From assembly GCF_003308995.1 (NCBI RefSeq), contig NZ_QFFJ01000002.1:248001-312000 (forward strand): 64,000 nucleotides of DNA, given 5' to 3'. Position numbers and translations under genes: made by a program. Under the pieces are notes generated by a model. The model was given only the letters and a program-made list of their open reading frames with translations. It was not told where the DNA came from and ran no database searches. Positions 51,895 to 61,100 of the stretch are shown piece by piece. Within the stretch, counting starts at the first letter, position 1; each line of letters starts with the position of its first letter. The DNA is from Chitinophaga flava (GTDB lineage: Bacteria; Bacteroidota; Bacteroidia; Chitinophagales; Chitinophagaceae).

Positions 51895-53007
51895 ATGCCT
51901 CAGACAAGAACCATCCAGCCTGCCATACTGTTGCTCGACGACGGTACGGTTTTTCAGGGAAAAGCTTTTGGGAAAATTGGCACTGCCGCCGGTGAGTTAG
52001 CTTTCAATACCGGTATGACGGGTTACCAGGAAGTGTTTACAGACCCTTCTTACAAAGGACAGGTACTTATCATGAACAACTGCTATATCGGCAACTACGG
52101 CACTAAGAAAGAGGACGTAGAGAGCGGCAGTGTGAAGATAAGTGGTCTGATTGCGAAAAATATCGCGTACAACTATTCCAGGAAAATGGCCGATGAATCC
52201 CTGGAGAAGTTCCTGACCGATAACAACCTGGTGGCCATCTATGATGTGGATACCCGTGCACTGGTATCACATATCCGTAGTAAAGGTGCTATGAACTGCA
52301 TCATCTCTTCCGAAACCCTGGATGTGGAAAAACTGAAGGCTGAGCTGGCTAAGGTTCCTTCCATGGAAGGATTGGCTCTTTGCCAGGAAGTGACCACCAA
52401 AGAACCTTATACCGTAGGTGATCCCAACGCCGAAATCCGCATTGCGGTGATGGACAACGGTGTGAAGAGAAACATGCTGAAATGTTTATCTGAAAAAGGT
52501 GCTTATCTGAAAGTATTCCCTACCGACACCAAATTCGAGGTATGCGAAGAATTCAAACCCAACGCTTACTTTATCTCCAACGGTCCTGGTGATCCGGCTC
52601 CGCTGAAATATGCGGTAGAAACCGTAAAACAGATCCTGGCTGCTGAAAGGCCACTGTTTGGTATCTGTCTCGGACATCAGCTGCTGGCCCTGGCCAACGG
52701 TATCCCTACTTACAAAATGCACCACGGTCACCGCGGTCTGAACCATCCGGTGAAAAATCTCAAAACAGGTCTGTGCGAGATCACTACCCAGAACCACGGT
52801 TTTGCAGTGGACGCTGCTGCTGTTGCTGCCAGCGAACAGGTGGAAGTGACCCACATTAACCTGAACGATAATACCGTAGAAGGGATCCGTATCAAGAACA
52901 AACCAGCTTTCTCCGTACAATACCACCCGGAAAGCACACCTGGTCCGTTCGATTCCCGCTATCTGTTTGATGATTTCTTTGAAATGATCAAAGCCAATAA
53001 AAAATAA
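51895..53007 (+). CDS. carA: Carbamoyl-phosphate synthase small subunit
   Basis: 370 residues. The N-terminal CarA domain begins PAILLLDDGTVFQGKAFGKI; the C-terminal class I glutaminase has the nucleophile Cys in LFGICLGHQLLALANG and the His/Glu pair in FSVQYHPESTPGPFDSRY. It supplies ammonia from glutamine to CarB for carbamoyl phosphate (arginine and pyrimidine synthesis). carB is not in the window; the next gene is 690 bases away on the other strand, so carA stands alone here. Preceded by a promoter plus a terminator-like leader hairpin. Confidence 0.95.
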   Translation: MPQTRTIQPAILLLDDGTVFQGKAFGKIGTAAGELAFNTGMTGYQEVFTDPSYKGQVLIMNNCYIGNYGTKKEDVESGSVKISGLIAKNIAYNYSRKMADESLEKFLTDNNLVAIYDVDTRALVSHIRSKGAMNCIISSETLDVEKLKAELAKVPSMEGLALCQEVTTKEPYTVGDPNAEIRIAVMDNGVKRNMLKCLSEKGAYLKVFPTDTKFEVCEEFKPNAYFISNGPGDPAPLKYAVETVKQILAAERPLFGICLGHQLLALANGIPTYKMHHGHRGLNHPVKNLKTGLCEITTQNHGFAVDAAAVAASEQVEVTHINLNDNTVEGIRIKNKPAFSVQYHPESTPGPFDSRYLFDDFFEMIKANKK

Positions 53008-53045
53008 GGCAGATTTTTTTCTGAATAAGACTGTATATAACTGAG

Positions 53046-53094
53046 ACGGTCCCGAGGAATCGGGACCGTTGCATTTTAAAATTCCACGTTATGA
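53046..53094. repeat. Hairpin plus AAATTCCACGTTATGAAAA, unit 1
   Basis: ACGGTCCCGA-GGAA-TCGGGACCGT (10 bp perfect), then TTGCATTTTA and AAATTCCACGTTATGAAAA. It also serves as the carA terminator. Confidence 0.65.
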
Positions 53095-53273
53095 AAACAA
53101 ACGAAAATACTATGCGATTAGGCATTAGCTTTTCCGCCGTTTTATTACATAACAATATTATAAAAAAAAGGTGTGTAATAGTGAATTAGCAGGATGAAAA
53201 TTTTGGTTGACAAGACCAAAATGATGATTTTCGGCAGTTTTCAGGCAAAAATTGGTTAGTTAGGACAAAAAAA

Positions 53274-53326
53274 TACGGCTCTGTGATCAGAGCCGTTTGC
53301 CTTTATAAATTCCACGTTATGAAAAA
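53274..53326. repeat. Hairpin plus AAATTCCACGTTATGAAAA, unit 2
   Basis: ACGGCTCTG-TGAT-CAGAGCCGT (9 bp perfect), then TTGCCTTTAT and AAATTCCACGTTATGAAAA. On the - strand the hairpin is followed by a seven-T run, so it can terminate in that direction. The stem sequence differs from unit 1, while the 3' phrase is identical. Confidence 0.6.
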
Positions 53327-53699
53327 CTGATACAAAAATACGATATTTTGCTAAAACGTTTTAGTAAGCTTTATACTTTTTACAGATTGCTGATAATTCT
53401 CTTGCTGTATTGTGGATTCAAAGTTCGCTCCAAAAAAACGTTTGTTGAAATTCTGCAGGTTAAATTTTTCTTAAACAAGTTTAGATCTTGCAATCTATCG
53501 TATATGTAAATATTTTTATTTTTGAATTTTTTCTGTTCTTTTTGTTATTCTGTATCAAATGTACAAAATAAAATATGAAAAAACCAAGAGTTCAATGTTA
53601 AAAAATCGTGTTTTATTGGACAAAAACAAATATTAAATTATTTATAATATATTTTGTTTTCAACCTTCACATTTCATAACTCCTGGTTTTTTCGAATAA

Positions 53700-54899
53700 T
53701 TATTTGTTGGTACGGCCAGGATAAACTTCCAGTGCTTTTTCCAGGCAAACTATTGCATGACGAATATCGTCCTGATTCAATACATAAGCCAGCCGCACTT
53801 CCTGCTTACCCAGTCCTGGCGTAGCATAAAAGCCGGTTGCCGGAGATAACATCACCGTTTGTTTTTCATGTTCAAAGGATTCCAGCATCCATTGGCAGAA
53901 CTTGTCGGAATCATCAATCGGCAAGCTGGCCATGGCATAAAATGCACCACCTGGATTAGGACAGAACACGCCAGGAATCGCATTCAGGCCAGCCACCAGT
54001 ACATCACGACGACGCTGGTACTCAGCCTTAATACCATCGAAATAATCCAGTGGCAGATCCACAGCTGCTTCACCTGCAATTTGTGCAAAAGAAGGAGGGC
54101 TCAGTCTGGCCTGGGCAAATTTCATCGTTGCGTCCAGTACTGCCTGGTTCTTGGTAACAAAAGCTCCAATACGGCCACCACAGGCGCTATAACGCTTGGA
54201 AATAGTGTCCATCAGGATCACATTGTCATCCATGCCTTCCAGGTTCATCGCTGAAAAATGGGTGCCGGCATAACAGAATTCCCGGTAAGCCTCATCGGAG
54301 AACAGGAACAGGTTATGTTTCAGACACAGCTGTTTCAATACTTCCATCTCTTCCTGACTGTACAGATAGCCAGTAGGATTGTTAGGATTGCAAATCAATA
54401 TTGCCTTCGTACGTGGCGTGATAGCCGCTTCAAAAGCAGACATGGCCGGTAAGGCAAAACCTGTTTCAATGCTGGCGGTAATGGTTTTGATCTTAATCTC
54501 CGCTTCTACGGCAAAACCATTATAGTTCGCATAAAAAGGCTCAGGAACGATTACCTCGTCTCCCGGATCCAGGCAAGCCATAAACGCAAACACAATCGCT
54601 TCGGAACCACCGGTGGTGACAATGATCTGGTTGTGGTTCAGGGAAATATTGAACCGATCGTAATAAGTCACCAGTTTACGGCGATAGCTCTCATTACCCG
54701 CGCTGTGGCTATATTCCAGAACCTTGAAATCAGTATGCCGTACAGCATCAAGGATAGGTTTCGGTGTCTCAATATCAGGTTGTCCGATATTCAGATGATA
54801 TACCTTCACACCTCTTTTTTTGGCTGCTTCGGCGAAGGGAACAAGTTTTCTGATGGGAGATGGCGGCATTTGCACGCCTCTCTGGCTAATGGTAGGCAT
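53700..54899 (-). CDS. Class I/II PLP-dependent aminotransferase (aspartate-aminotransferase-like)
   Basis: 399 residues. The substrate-side N-terminus VYHLNIGQPDIETPKPIL, TTGGSEAIVFAFMACLDPGD, the ILICNPNNPTGYLYS motif, SDEAYREFCY and the PLP lysine in MDTISKRYSACGGRIGAFV are all in place; the conserved Arg for the carboxylate is near the end (EVRLAYVLN). It is of the fold-type I Asp/aromatic/Ala aminotransferase group common in Bacteroidota; the exact substrate cannot be assigned. Its promoter (TATCTTTG, - strand) lies 25 bases upstream. Confidence 0.9.
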   Translation of the reverse strand: MPTISQRGVQMPPSPIRKLVPFAEAAKKRGVKVYHLNIGQPDIETPKPILDAVRHTDFKVLEYSHSAGNESYRRKLVTYYDRFNISLNHNQIIVTTGGSEAIVFAFMACLDPGDEVIVPEPFYANYNGFAVEAEIKIKTITASIETGFALPAMSAFEAAITPRTKAILICNPNNPTGYLYSQEEMEVLKQLCLKHNLFLFSDEAYREFCYAGTHFSAMNLEGMDDNVILMDTISKRYSACGGRIGAFVTKNQAVLDATMKFAQARLSPPSFAQIAGEAAVDLPLDYFDGIKAEYQRRRDVLVAGLNAIPGVFCPNPGGAFYAMASLPIDDSDKFCQWMLESFEHEKQTVMLSPATGFYATPGLGKQEVRLAYVLNQDDIRHAIVCLEKALEVYPGRTNK

Positions 54900-54924
54900 A
54901 AAATTGTTTTGATCTTTTGCCTTG

Positions 54925-54932
54925 CAAAGATA
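54925..54932 (-). promoter_or_regulatory. Promoter -7 box of the aminotransferase gene
   Basis: On the - strand TATCTTTG, 25 bases before the start codon. The same box as at rplX and infA; -33 not obvious. Confidence 0.5.
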
Positions 54933-54979
54933 GGGAAGATAGGGGTTAGGCAGGGCAACAAAAGTGGGGCGTATAGCAA

Positions 54980-55010
54980 TAAAAAAGGCTGCCTCTTATG
55001 AGACAGCCTC
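54980..55010 (-). terminator. Terminator of the DUF1573 gene
   Basis: On the - strand AGGCTG...CAGCCT with inner CTC/GAG pairing forms a stem of about 9-10 bp, followed by TTTTTTATTG, 25 bases after the stop. Confidence 0.85.
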
Positions 55011-55034
55011 TTAAATATTGTGCTGACAATAAGA

Positions 55035-55433
55035 CTAGTTATTGGCTACTGTACCAGTCAGGTGCAGTTCTTTGTCCTGGTCAACGCCTTTGAACTTCAC
55101 CCAGATGGTTTTGTTCTGCTGGCCTAAACCGTTGGCACTGTAGTTAGCAGTGATTTTACCCTTTTTGCCTGGCAGGATAGGCTCCTGAGTCCATTTAGGT
55201 GTAGTGCAGCCGCAGCTTGCGCGAGCAGCTTCAATCAAAATTGGTTCTTTTGAGATGTTAGTGAACTCGAAATCAACAGTTACTGGTTTGTTTAAAGCTG
55301 TTTTTCCGAAGTCCACAGTTTCTTTGGCAAATTTAACTTTTGTATCTGCCGGATTTGTCTGTGACTGTGCCCACAAAGCTGTAGTAATCAACAAGCTGGC
55401 GAATAGGGACAAGATGAATTTTTTCATTTTCAT
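55035..55433 (-). CDS. DUF1573 domain-containing secreted protein
   Basis: 132 residues. Signal peptide (FILSLFASLLITTALWAQ) and a single DUF1573 immunoglobulin-like domain: VDFGKTALNKPVTVDFEFTN, then ARASCGCTTPKWTQEPILPG with the CGC(T/S) motif, and the G/N-rich end. DUF1573 proteins are frequent in Bacteroidota and sit in the periplasm or at the surface; function unknown. The start may be the first (55433) or third codon (55427), both ATG. A possible -7 box (TAAATTTG, - strand, 55488-55495) is upstream. Confidence 0.88.
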   Translation of the reverse strand: MKMKKFILSLFASLLITTALWAQSQTNPADTKVKFAKETVDFGKTALNKPVTVDFEFTNISKEPILIEAARASCGCTTPKWTQEPILPGKKGKITANYSANGLGQQNKTIWVKFKGVDQDKELHLTGTVANN

Positions 55434-55603
55434 ATGATGGTTTTAGCACAACTGGTTAAAAAATATAAATTTCTTTTTGACCAGAAACAAATTTACGGCC
55501 AAAAAGTAATAGTAACCTTGTAATTTATTAAAATGTTATTAAAAAAAATCAGATTATTTTAAATGGGGTATGGCTTGTGATTTTTCAACTGTATAATTAA
55601 CCT

Positions 55604-55611
55604 TACTTTTG
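55604..55611 (+). promoter_or_regulatory. Promoter -7 box of the E1 gene
   Basis: TACTTTTG, with a T-rich -33 (TTTTT at 55581-55585) 18 bases upstream, 17 bases before the first ATG of the dehydrogenase gene. Confidence 0.5.
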
Positions 55612-55628
55612 TGCTTTAACCAATAGGC

Positions 55629-58031
55629 ATGATAGAAAATAAAGCACTATCTATGAATATAGAAAGCCGGTTGTCATTCGAAGAGTTCCGTAAGGAAGTG
55701 TTAAATGACTACAGGTTGGCCTGTGTAAGCAGGGAAGTTAGTTTGCTGGCCCGCAGAGAAGTTCTCACGGGTAAGGCTAAATTTGGCATTTTCGGGGATG
55801 GTAAGGAAGTGGCGCAGGTGGCGATGTCCAAATACTTCAAGCCTGGCGACTTCCGCTCCGGTTATTACCGCGACCAGACTGTTGCGTTTGCCACTGGTAT
55901 CGCTACTCCCGAACAATTCTTTTCCCAGTTATACGCTGATCCTGATCAACAGCACGATCCTTTTTCCGGTGGCCGGCAAATGAACTCACATTTCGCTACG
56001 CCCAACCTCGATAAGGATGGTACCTGGCTCAATCTCGCGGACATGAAAAACTCCGCTGCAGACATGGCGCCTACTGCCGGGCAGATGCCCCGCTCCGTAG
56101 GTCTGGCCTATGCTTCCAAAATGTTCCGTGAAGTGGAAGCGCTCCATGATCTCAAACAGCTCTCCGATAACGGTAACGAAATCTGTTTCGCTACTATCGG
56201 TGACGCCTCTACCTCCGAAGGCCATTTCTGGGAATCCATGAATGCTGCGGGTGTATTGCAGGTGCCACTGGCTGTATTTGTATGGGATGATGGTTATGGT
56301 ATCTCCGTACCGCGTAAATACCAAACCACCAAAAACTCCATCAGTGTAGCACTGGAAGGTTTCCGGAAAACAGATGGCACCAATGGTTTTGATATCTACA
56401 ATGTAAAAGGCTGGGATTACGCCGGTATGTGTGAAGTGTTTGAAGCGGCCATCCGCAAAATACGCGAAACACATGTGCCCGCCCTCTTCCATGTGGAAGA
56501 GATCACGCAGCCGCAGGGCCACTCCACCAGCGGTTCCCACGAGCGTTACAAAAGCAAGGAACGCTTGTCCTGGGAGAAGGATTTTGACTGTAATCTCAAA
56601 ATGAGATCATGGATCCTTGAAAACGCTTTGTGTGATGAGGAAACACTGGTGAATATTGAAGCAGAAGCCAAAACTACTTCACAGGATGCCCGTAAGGCCG
56701 CCTGGGAAAAATATATCACCCCTATCAAAGCGGAAGTACAGCATTTTATAGCACTGGCCACTCCGGTTGCCGATGTTGCAGGTGCCAACGCTGAACTGGT
56801 ATCTCAGCAGGTGCGTGAGTTGCAGGCCAACCGCGAACCGCAGCGCAGGGATATCCTGAAAGCCGCTTCCATCATCCTGGTAAAACACAAAGCACTGAAA
56901 GCAGATCCTGTTGTGCAGGCTTTGCAACAGTATTACAATAACTATCTCCAGGCAGAAAAAGAAAACTACAATTCCTACCTGCACGCTACAGGTGCTAATT
57001 CCATACTGAACGTGCCAGTAGTGCCGGCGGCCTACAACGAAGACGCCATCACACTGAACGGGTATGAAGTGCTCAATAAATATTTCGACCAGCTGATCTC
57101 CAACAACCCGAAAGTATTTGCTTTTGGTGAAGATGTGGGTAAGATCGGTGACGTAAACCAGGCCTTTGCCGGTTTACAGCAGAAACACGGATCTCTGCGT
57201 ATAACCGATACCGGTATACGTGAACTTACCATCATGGGACAGGGCATTGGCATGGCCCTCCGCGGACTGCGCCCGATAGCCGAAATTCAGTATCTCGACT
57301 ATCTGCTGTACGGACTGCAGCCGCTCAGCGATGATGTAGCTTCCCTGCAGTATCGTACCAAAGGTATTCAGCATTGCCCCATCATCGTGCGTACCCGTGG
57401 GCATCGCCTGGAAGGTATCTGGCATAGTGGTTCACCGATGGGCATGATCATCAACTCTCTCAGAGGTATGAACGTATGCGTGCCCCGCAACATGGTGCAG
57501 GCAGCCGGTATGTACAATACCTTGCTGCAGGCCAACGAGCCGGCACTGGTGATCGAATCACTCAACGGTTACCGGCTGAAGGAAAAACTGCCTTCCAACC
57601 TGGAAACCTTTACCGTACCGCTGGGCATACCGGAAGTACTGAAAGAAGGTGCCGATGTAACCCTGGTGACCTATGGCTCCATGACCCGTATCGTGGAGGA
57701 AGCCATTGTAACACTGGAAGAAATGGGTATCTCCTGCGAACTGATAGATGTGCAGACCTTACTGCCTTTTGATATTCATCACAGTATTGTGAAATCACTG
57801 CAGAAAACCAACCGTATCGCCTTTATTGATGAAGACGTACCGGGAGGTGGCACTGCCTTTATGTTCCAGCAGGTAATGGAACAACAGGGTGGCTACCGTT
57901 GGCTGGATGTGGCGCCTCGTACGCTGAGTGCGCAAGCTCACCGTCCTGCTTATGGTTCTGACGGCGATTATTTCTCCAAACCTAATACAGAAGACGTAGT
58001 GAAGATGGTGATGGAGATGATGGAAGAATAG
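55629..58031 (+). CDS. 2-oxoacid dehydrogenase E1 component, alpha and beta fused
   Basis: 800 residues. The alpha half holds the thiamine-diphosphate motif IGDASTSEGHFWESMNAAGV (G-D-x-S-x-S-E-G..N) and the phosphorylation-loop-like HSTSGSHERYKSKERLSWEK. The beta half, from about residue 460, has VFAFGEDVGKIGDVNQAFAG (catalytic Glu) and the C-terminal transketolase domain (EEAIVTLEEMGISCELIDVQ). It decarboxylates a branched-chain or similar 2-oxo acid and acylates lipoyl E2. The fusion is common in Bacteroidota. E2 and E3 genes are not nearby. Start at 55629 or at the ATG eight codons later. Confidence 0.9.
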   Translation: MIENKALSMNIESRLSFEEFRKEVLNDYRLACVSREVSLLARREVLTGKAKFGIFGDGKEVAQVAMSKYFKPGDFRSGYYRDQTVAFATGIATPEQFFSQLYADPDQQHDPFSGGRQMNSHFATPNLDKDGTWLNLADMKNSAADMAPTAGQMPRSVGLAYASKMFREVEALHDLKQLSDNGNEICFATIGDASTSEGHFWESMNAAGVLQVPLAVFVWDDGYGISVPRKYQTTKNSISVALEGFRKTDGTNGFDIYNVKGWDYAGMCEVFEAAIRKIRETHVPALFHVEEITQPQGHSTSGSHERYKSKERLSWEKDFDCNLKMRSWILENALCDEETLVNIEAEAKTTSQDARKAAWEKYITPIKAEVQHFIALATPVADVAGANAELVSQQVRELQANREPQRRDILKAASIILVKHKALKADPVVQALQQYYNNYLQAEKENYNSYLHATGANSILNVPVVPAAYNEDAITLNGYEVLNKYFDQLISNNPKVFAFGEDVGKIGDVNQAFAGLQQKHGSLRITDTGIRELTIMGQGIGMALRGLRPIAEIQYLDYLLYGLQPLSDDVASLQYRTKGIQHCPIIVRTRGHRLEGIWHSGSPMGMIINSLRGMNVCVPRNMVQAAGMYNTLLQANEPALVIESLNGYRLKEKLPSNLETFTVPLGIPEVLKEGADVTLVTYGSMTRIVEEAIVTLEEMGISCELIDVQTLLPFDIHHSIVKSLQKTNRIAFIDEDVPGGGTAFMFQQVMEQQGGYRWLDVAPRTLSAQAHRPAYGSDGDYFSKPNTEDVVKMVMEMMEE

Positions 58032-58054
58032 TTTCTTATCTGACTAAAATAGGC

Positions 58055-58103
58055 GAAGCCACCGTAAATGCATCAATCTGCATATGCGGTGGCTTCTGTT
58101 TTA
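58055..58103 (+). terminator. Terminator after the E1 gene
   Basis: GAAGCCACCG (58055-58064) and CGGTGGCTTC (58086-58095... ending near 58096) form a perfect 10-bp outer stem, with an inner ATGCA/TGCAT stem, followed by TGTTTTA. Confidence 0.8.
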
Positions 58104-58248
58104 AAATTAAGCAGTTATTGCAAGCTTAGTAGGTTCATTCATTATGACGCAGCAAAGGTGTGGTTTTTTTCAACAGTGCAGAAGGGGAGCAGGCTGAGTT
58201 AATAATTATTTAATTCATCATGTATATTTAGCAATCAAACAGAAGAAT

Positions 58249-59214
58249 ATGAAAAACATCGTTGTACTGGACGGATATGCATTAAATCCGGGAGACCTGG
58301 ACTGGGCTCCACTGAAAGCGCTGGGCAATGTTACGATATACGACCGGACGCCGGAAAGTGAGGTGGCAGCAAGGGCGCAGGGAGCGCATATCCTGCTGAC
58401 CAACAAGGCTATTATCAGCGCGGATACGATCAACAGTCTGCCATCCCTGGAGTACATCGGGGTGATGGCTACGGGCTACAATGTGGTAGATATCGCAGCG
58501 GCTACAGCCCGTAAGATACCGGTTACCAATGTTCCCGCTTACAGTACTGCTTCAGTGGCGCAGCTTACCTTTGCCCTGATACTTGAATTATGCCATCACA
58601 CTGGTTTGCATGCAGAGAGTGTGAGGGCCGGAGAATGGAGCAGCAGTGTGGACTTTAGCTATTGGAAAACACCCCTGACAGAACTGCAGGGCCGTACCTT
58701 GGGTATTATAGGGTTTGGTCAGATAGGGCAGGCGGTTGCGAGGATAGCACTGGCTTTTGGGATGAAGGTGATTGCCAGTCACCGGCATCCGGAGCGTGAC
58801 CGGATGGAGGGTGTAGCCTTTGTAGACCAGGCCACCTGTTTCCGGGAAGCAGATATTGTGTCGCTGCATTGTCCGCTGAATCAGGAGAACCGGGAGTTTG
58901 TGAATGCTGCGTTGTTGCGGACGATGAAGAAGACGGCTTTTCTGATTAATACCAGCCGGGGGCCGTTGATTCAGGAAGCAGACCTGGCGTTGGCTTTACA
59001 GGAAGGTGTGATAGCTGGTGCCGGATTAGATGTGTTGTCTGTTGAACCACCTGCGGCTGATAATCCGTTGGTGAAGGCGCCAGGTACGATTATTACGCCG
59101 CATATAGCATGGGCTACACTGGAGGCGAGGGGTCGGTTACTGCGGGTGGCTATCGGGAATGTAGAAAGTTTTTTGAATGGTGTGTGTCAAAATAATATCA
59201 ATAAAATACAATAA
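58249..59214 (+). CDS. D-2-hydroxyacid dehydrogenase (NAD-binding)
   Basis: 321 residues. The NAD Rossmann motif is LQGRTLGIIGFGQIGQAVAR (about residues 144-163); the catalytic Arg lies in LINTSRGPLIQEADLALAL, the Glu in LDVLSVEPPAADNPL and the His in PHIAWATLEARGRLL. This is the usual D-lactate/glycerate/hydroxypyruvate reductase family; specificity is unknown, though length and the H-I-A-W-A end resemble glycerate-dehydrogenase (HprA)-like members. Monocistronic between a terminator at 58055-58103 and the response regulator. Confidence 0.88.
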   Translation: MKNIVVLDGYALNPGDLDWAPLKALGNVTIYDRTPESEVAARAQGAHILLTNKAIISADTINSLPSLEYIGVMATGYNVVDIAAATARKIPVTNVPAYSTASVAQLTFALILELCHHTGLHAESVRAGEWSSSVDFSYWKTPLTELQGRTLGIIGFGQIGQAVARIALAFGMKVIASHRHPERDRMEGVAFVDQATCFREADIVSLHCPLNQENREFVNAALLRTMKKTAFLINTSRGPLIQEADLALALQEGVIAGAGLDVLSVEPPAADNPLVKAPGTIITPHIAWATLEARGRLLRVAIGNVESFLNGVCQNNINKIQ

Positions 59215-59469
59215 AATATTATTGTATGAAATTTAGCATGTGTTTATAGTTTTTACTATTTCCCTTATAAATAACTGTTATTTTTAGTTTGATGAATGAA
59301 TACACTGAACTGTTTTCTGAAACTGAACAGAATGATAACCTGTATTAGTATAATTTTGAAAACGTACATTTTACCCTTATTGATTTAAAATATATAAAAA
59401 TAGTACGGTACCTTCTTCGGTCGACCGCGTTTCTAATTCAGGAAGTCACTTTCAAAATTCAACCGAAAT

Positions 59470-60198
59470 ATGAAATCACGTATTCTTTTGGTAGAGGACG
59501 ATGAATTTTTTGCAAAAGTGCTCAAGCGCCAGCTGGAGCGTGCCAATTTTGAAGTTACGCATGCTGTAGATGGGCAGGCCGGTTGGGAGAAGTTTCAGGA
59601 AACGATCTTTGATCTGTGTATTCTGGATGTAGTCATGCCAAGGAAGGATGGGTTTACACTGGCCGGAGAGATCCGTGCGATGGATTTCAACATTCCTATT
59701 GTATTTACATCTTCCCGTTATATGGAGCAGGACAGGTTGCAGGGGTTTGATATAGGGGCGGATGATTACCTGGTAAAACCCTTTAATACGGATGAACTGA
59801 TCAGCCGTATTAAAGTTTACATTAAACGCAGCCGTCTGCTTCGGAGTGAGAAGCGGATTGTTTATACTGTCGGTAACCTCATATTTGACTATTCCCAGCT
59901 TCAGCTGCGGCATAAAGACAATGAGGTAGACAACCACGTCCGGATCGCACCCAAGGAGGCGGAACTACTGCGCTATCTGTGTGAAAACTCTAATAAAAAG
60001 CTCAAACGGGAACATATCCTCGCCAGTGTCTGGGGTCAGGACGGCTATCTGGCACAACGGGTGATGGACGTATACCTGAGTCGTTTACGCAGGCATATTG
60101 CCATGGACCCGTCTATCAGGATTGAAACCTTCCATGGAAAAGGTCTTATGCTGGTCATCAATGAGATGGACCGCACTCACATCATTGCGAAAGCCTGA
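59470..60198 (+). CDS. OmpR-family response regulator
   Basis: 242 residues. Receiver domain 1-120: acidic pocket EDDE (residues 9-12), phospho-acceptor Asp53 in DLCILDVVMPRKDG, conserved Thr/Ser in IPIVFTSSRY and Lys in DYLVKPFNTDEL. The winged-helix DNA-binding domain (about 140-235) has LKREHILASVWGQDGYLAQR and VMDVYLSRLRRHI with the recognition helix. No histidine kinase gene is adjacent, so it is an orphan here; the kinase must lie elsewhere. It lies 9 kb from the nearest other regulator. Terminator shared with the convergent yebC gene. Confidence 0.92.
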   Translation: MKSRILLVEDDEFFAKVLKRQLERANFEVTHAVDGQAGWEKFQETIFDLCILDVVMPRKDGFTLAGEIRAMDFNIPIVFTSSRYMEQDRLQGFDIGADDYLVKPFNTDELISRIKVYIKRSRLLRSEKRIVYTVGNLIFDYSQLQLRHKDNEVDNHVRIAPKEAELLRYLCENSNKKLKREHILASVWGQDGYLAQRVMDVYLSRLRRHIAMDPSIRIETFHGKGLMLVINEMDRTHIIAKA

Positions 60199-60223
60199 GG
60201 GCTTATTGTTTATTAAACCTGAT

Positions 60224-60261
60224 AAAAAAAACGTCCCGGTGTATGCCGGGACGTTTTTTTA
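60224..60261. terminator. Bidirectional terminator between the regulator and yebC genes
   Basis: AAACGTCCCGG-TGTATG-CCGGGACGTTT (11 bp perfect), flanked by As on the left and seven Ts on the right. It serves both convergent genes. Confidence 0.93.
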
Positions 60262-60274
60262 TAGAGAAAAGTCA

Positions 60275-60985
60275 TTATTTCAGATTGTAGAAAACCTGCT
60301 GTACGTCGTCGTCCTGTTCCAGACGATCTACCAGTTCCAGTACTTCTTTGGCTTGTTCTTCGCTCAGTTCCACGGTAGTGGTAGGGATACGTTTCAGCTC
60401 TGAGCTGATCACTTCCAGGCCTTTGTCTTCCAGTGCTTTGGCCATATTACCGAATTCGGTGAATGCTGCACGGATGATGATATTGCCTTCGCTGTCTTCT
60501 CCGATTTCTTCCAGACCGAAATCAATCAGTTCCAGTTCCAGTTCTTCGAGGTTCTGGCCGGCATTTTTTACTTTAAACTCACCTACACGGTTAAAAAGGA
60601 AACCTACGGAACCACTGTTACCGAGGCTGCCTCCACCTTTGGTAAAGTGCATACGCAGGTTGGCCACAGTACGGGTAGTATTGTCAGTAGCAGTATCGAT
60701 GATTACTGCCACACCATGAGGGGCATAACCTTCGTATACAACTTCTTCGTAATCAGTCTTGTCTTTACCTTGTGCACGCTTAATAGCTGCGTCCACACGG
60801 TCTTTAGGCATGTTTACGCTTTTGGCGTTGAGTATGCAACGACGGAGAGCGGGGTTGTTGTCCGGATCAGGGCCGCTGGCTTTAACAGCAATGGCGATCT
60901 CTTTTCCGATTCTTGAAAATGCTTTTGCCATCTTGTCCCAACGGGCAAACATGGTTGACTTTCTTACTTCAAATATCCTTCCCAT
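60275..60985 (-). CDS. yebC: YebC/PmpR-family protein
   Basis: 236 residues. Start block MGRIFEVRKSTMFARWDKMA then KAFSRIGKEIAIAVKASG, the MPKDRVDAAIKRAQG motif and NTTRTVANLRMHFTKGGGSL identify the family. YebC proteins bind ribosomes or DNA; recent work on the family points to relief of ribosome stalling at proline-rich stretches, older work to transcription regulation. A possible promoter (TAAATTTG, - strand, 61059-61066) lies 74 bases upstream. Confidence 0.93.
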   Translation of the reverse strand: MGRIFEVRKSTMFARWDKMAKAFSRIGKEIAIAVKASGPDPDNNPALRRCILNAKSVNMPKDRVDAAIKRAQGKDKTDYEEVVYEGYAPHGVAVIIDTATDNTTRTVANLRMHFTKGGGSLGNSGSVGFLFNRVGEFKVKNAGQNLEELELELIDFGLEEIGEDSEGNIIIRAAFTEFGNMAKALEDKGLEVISSELKRIPTTTVELSEEQAKEVLELVDRLEQDDDVQQVFYNLK

Positions 60986-61058
60986 AATGGGTTATAAATT
61001 AATTATTTGTGAATGATAAACAATTGGAAGTATTTACCCCAAAAGGCTACTAAAGATG

Positions 61059-61066
61059 CAAATTTA
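61059..61066 (-). promoter_or_regulatory. Promoter -7 box of yebC
   Basis: On the - strand TAAATTTG, 73 bases before the yebC start codon and downstream of the permease terminator. -33 not obvious. Confidence 0.4.
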
Positions 61067-61100
61067 GAGAACTTTCGGGGAAAATAGAGCCTCTTTATAA

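Larger units (their letters stand above)
53008..53699. other. Convergent gap after carA with two related hairpin units
   Basis: 692 bases, strongly AT-rich at the right. Two units consist of a perfect hairpin and the shared phrase AAATTCCACGTTATGAAAA (53046-53094 and 53274-53326). A 32-codon ORF begins in the first unit (53091) but shows no coding character. The remaining 370 bases show nothing recognisable. Confidence 0.6.

Noticed and set aside
53091..53189. 32-codon ORF (MKTNENTMRLGISF...) after carA
   Set aside because: It starts in a repeated phrase (TTATGAAAA) whose second copy gives a stop after two codons; no evidence that it is translated.
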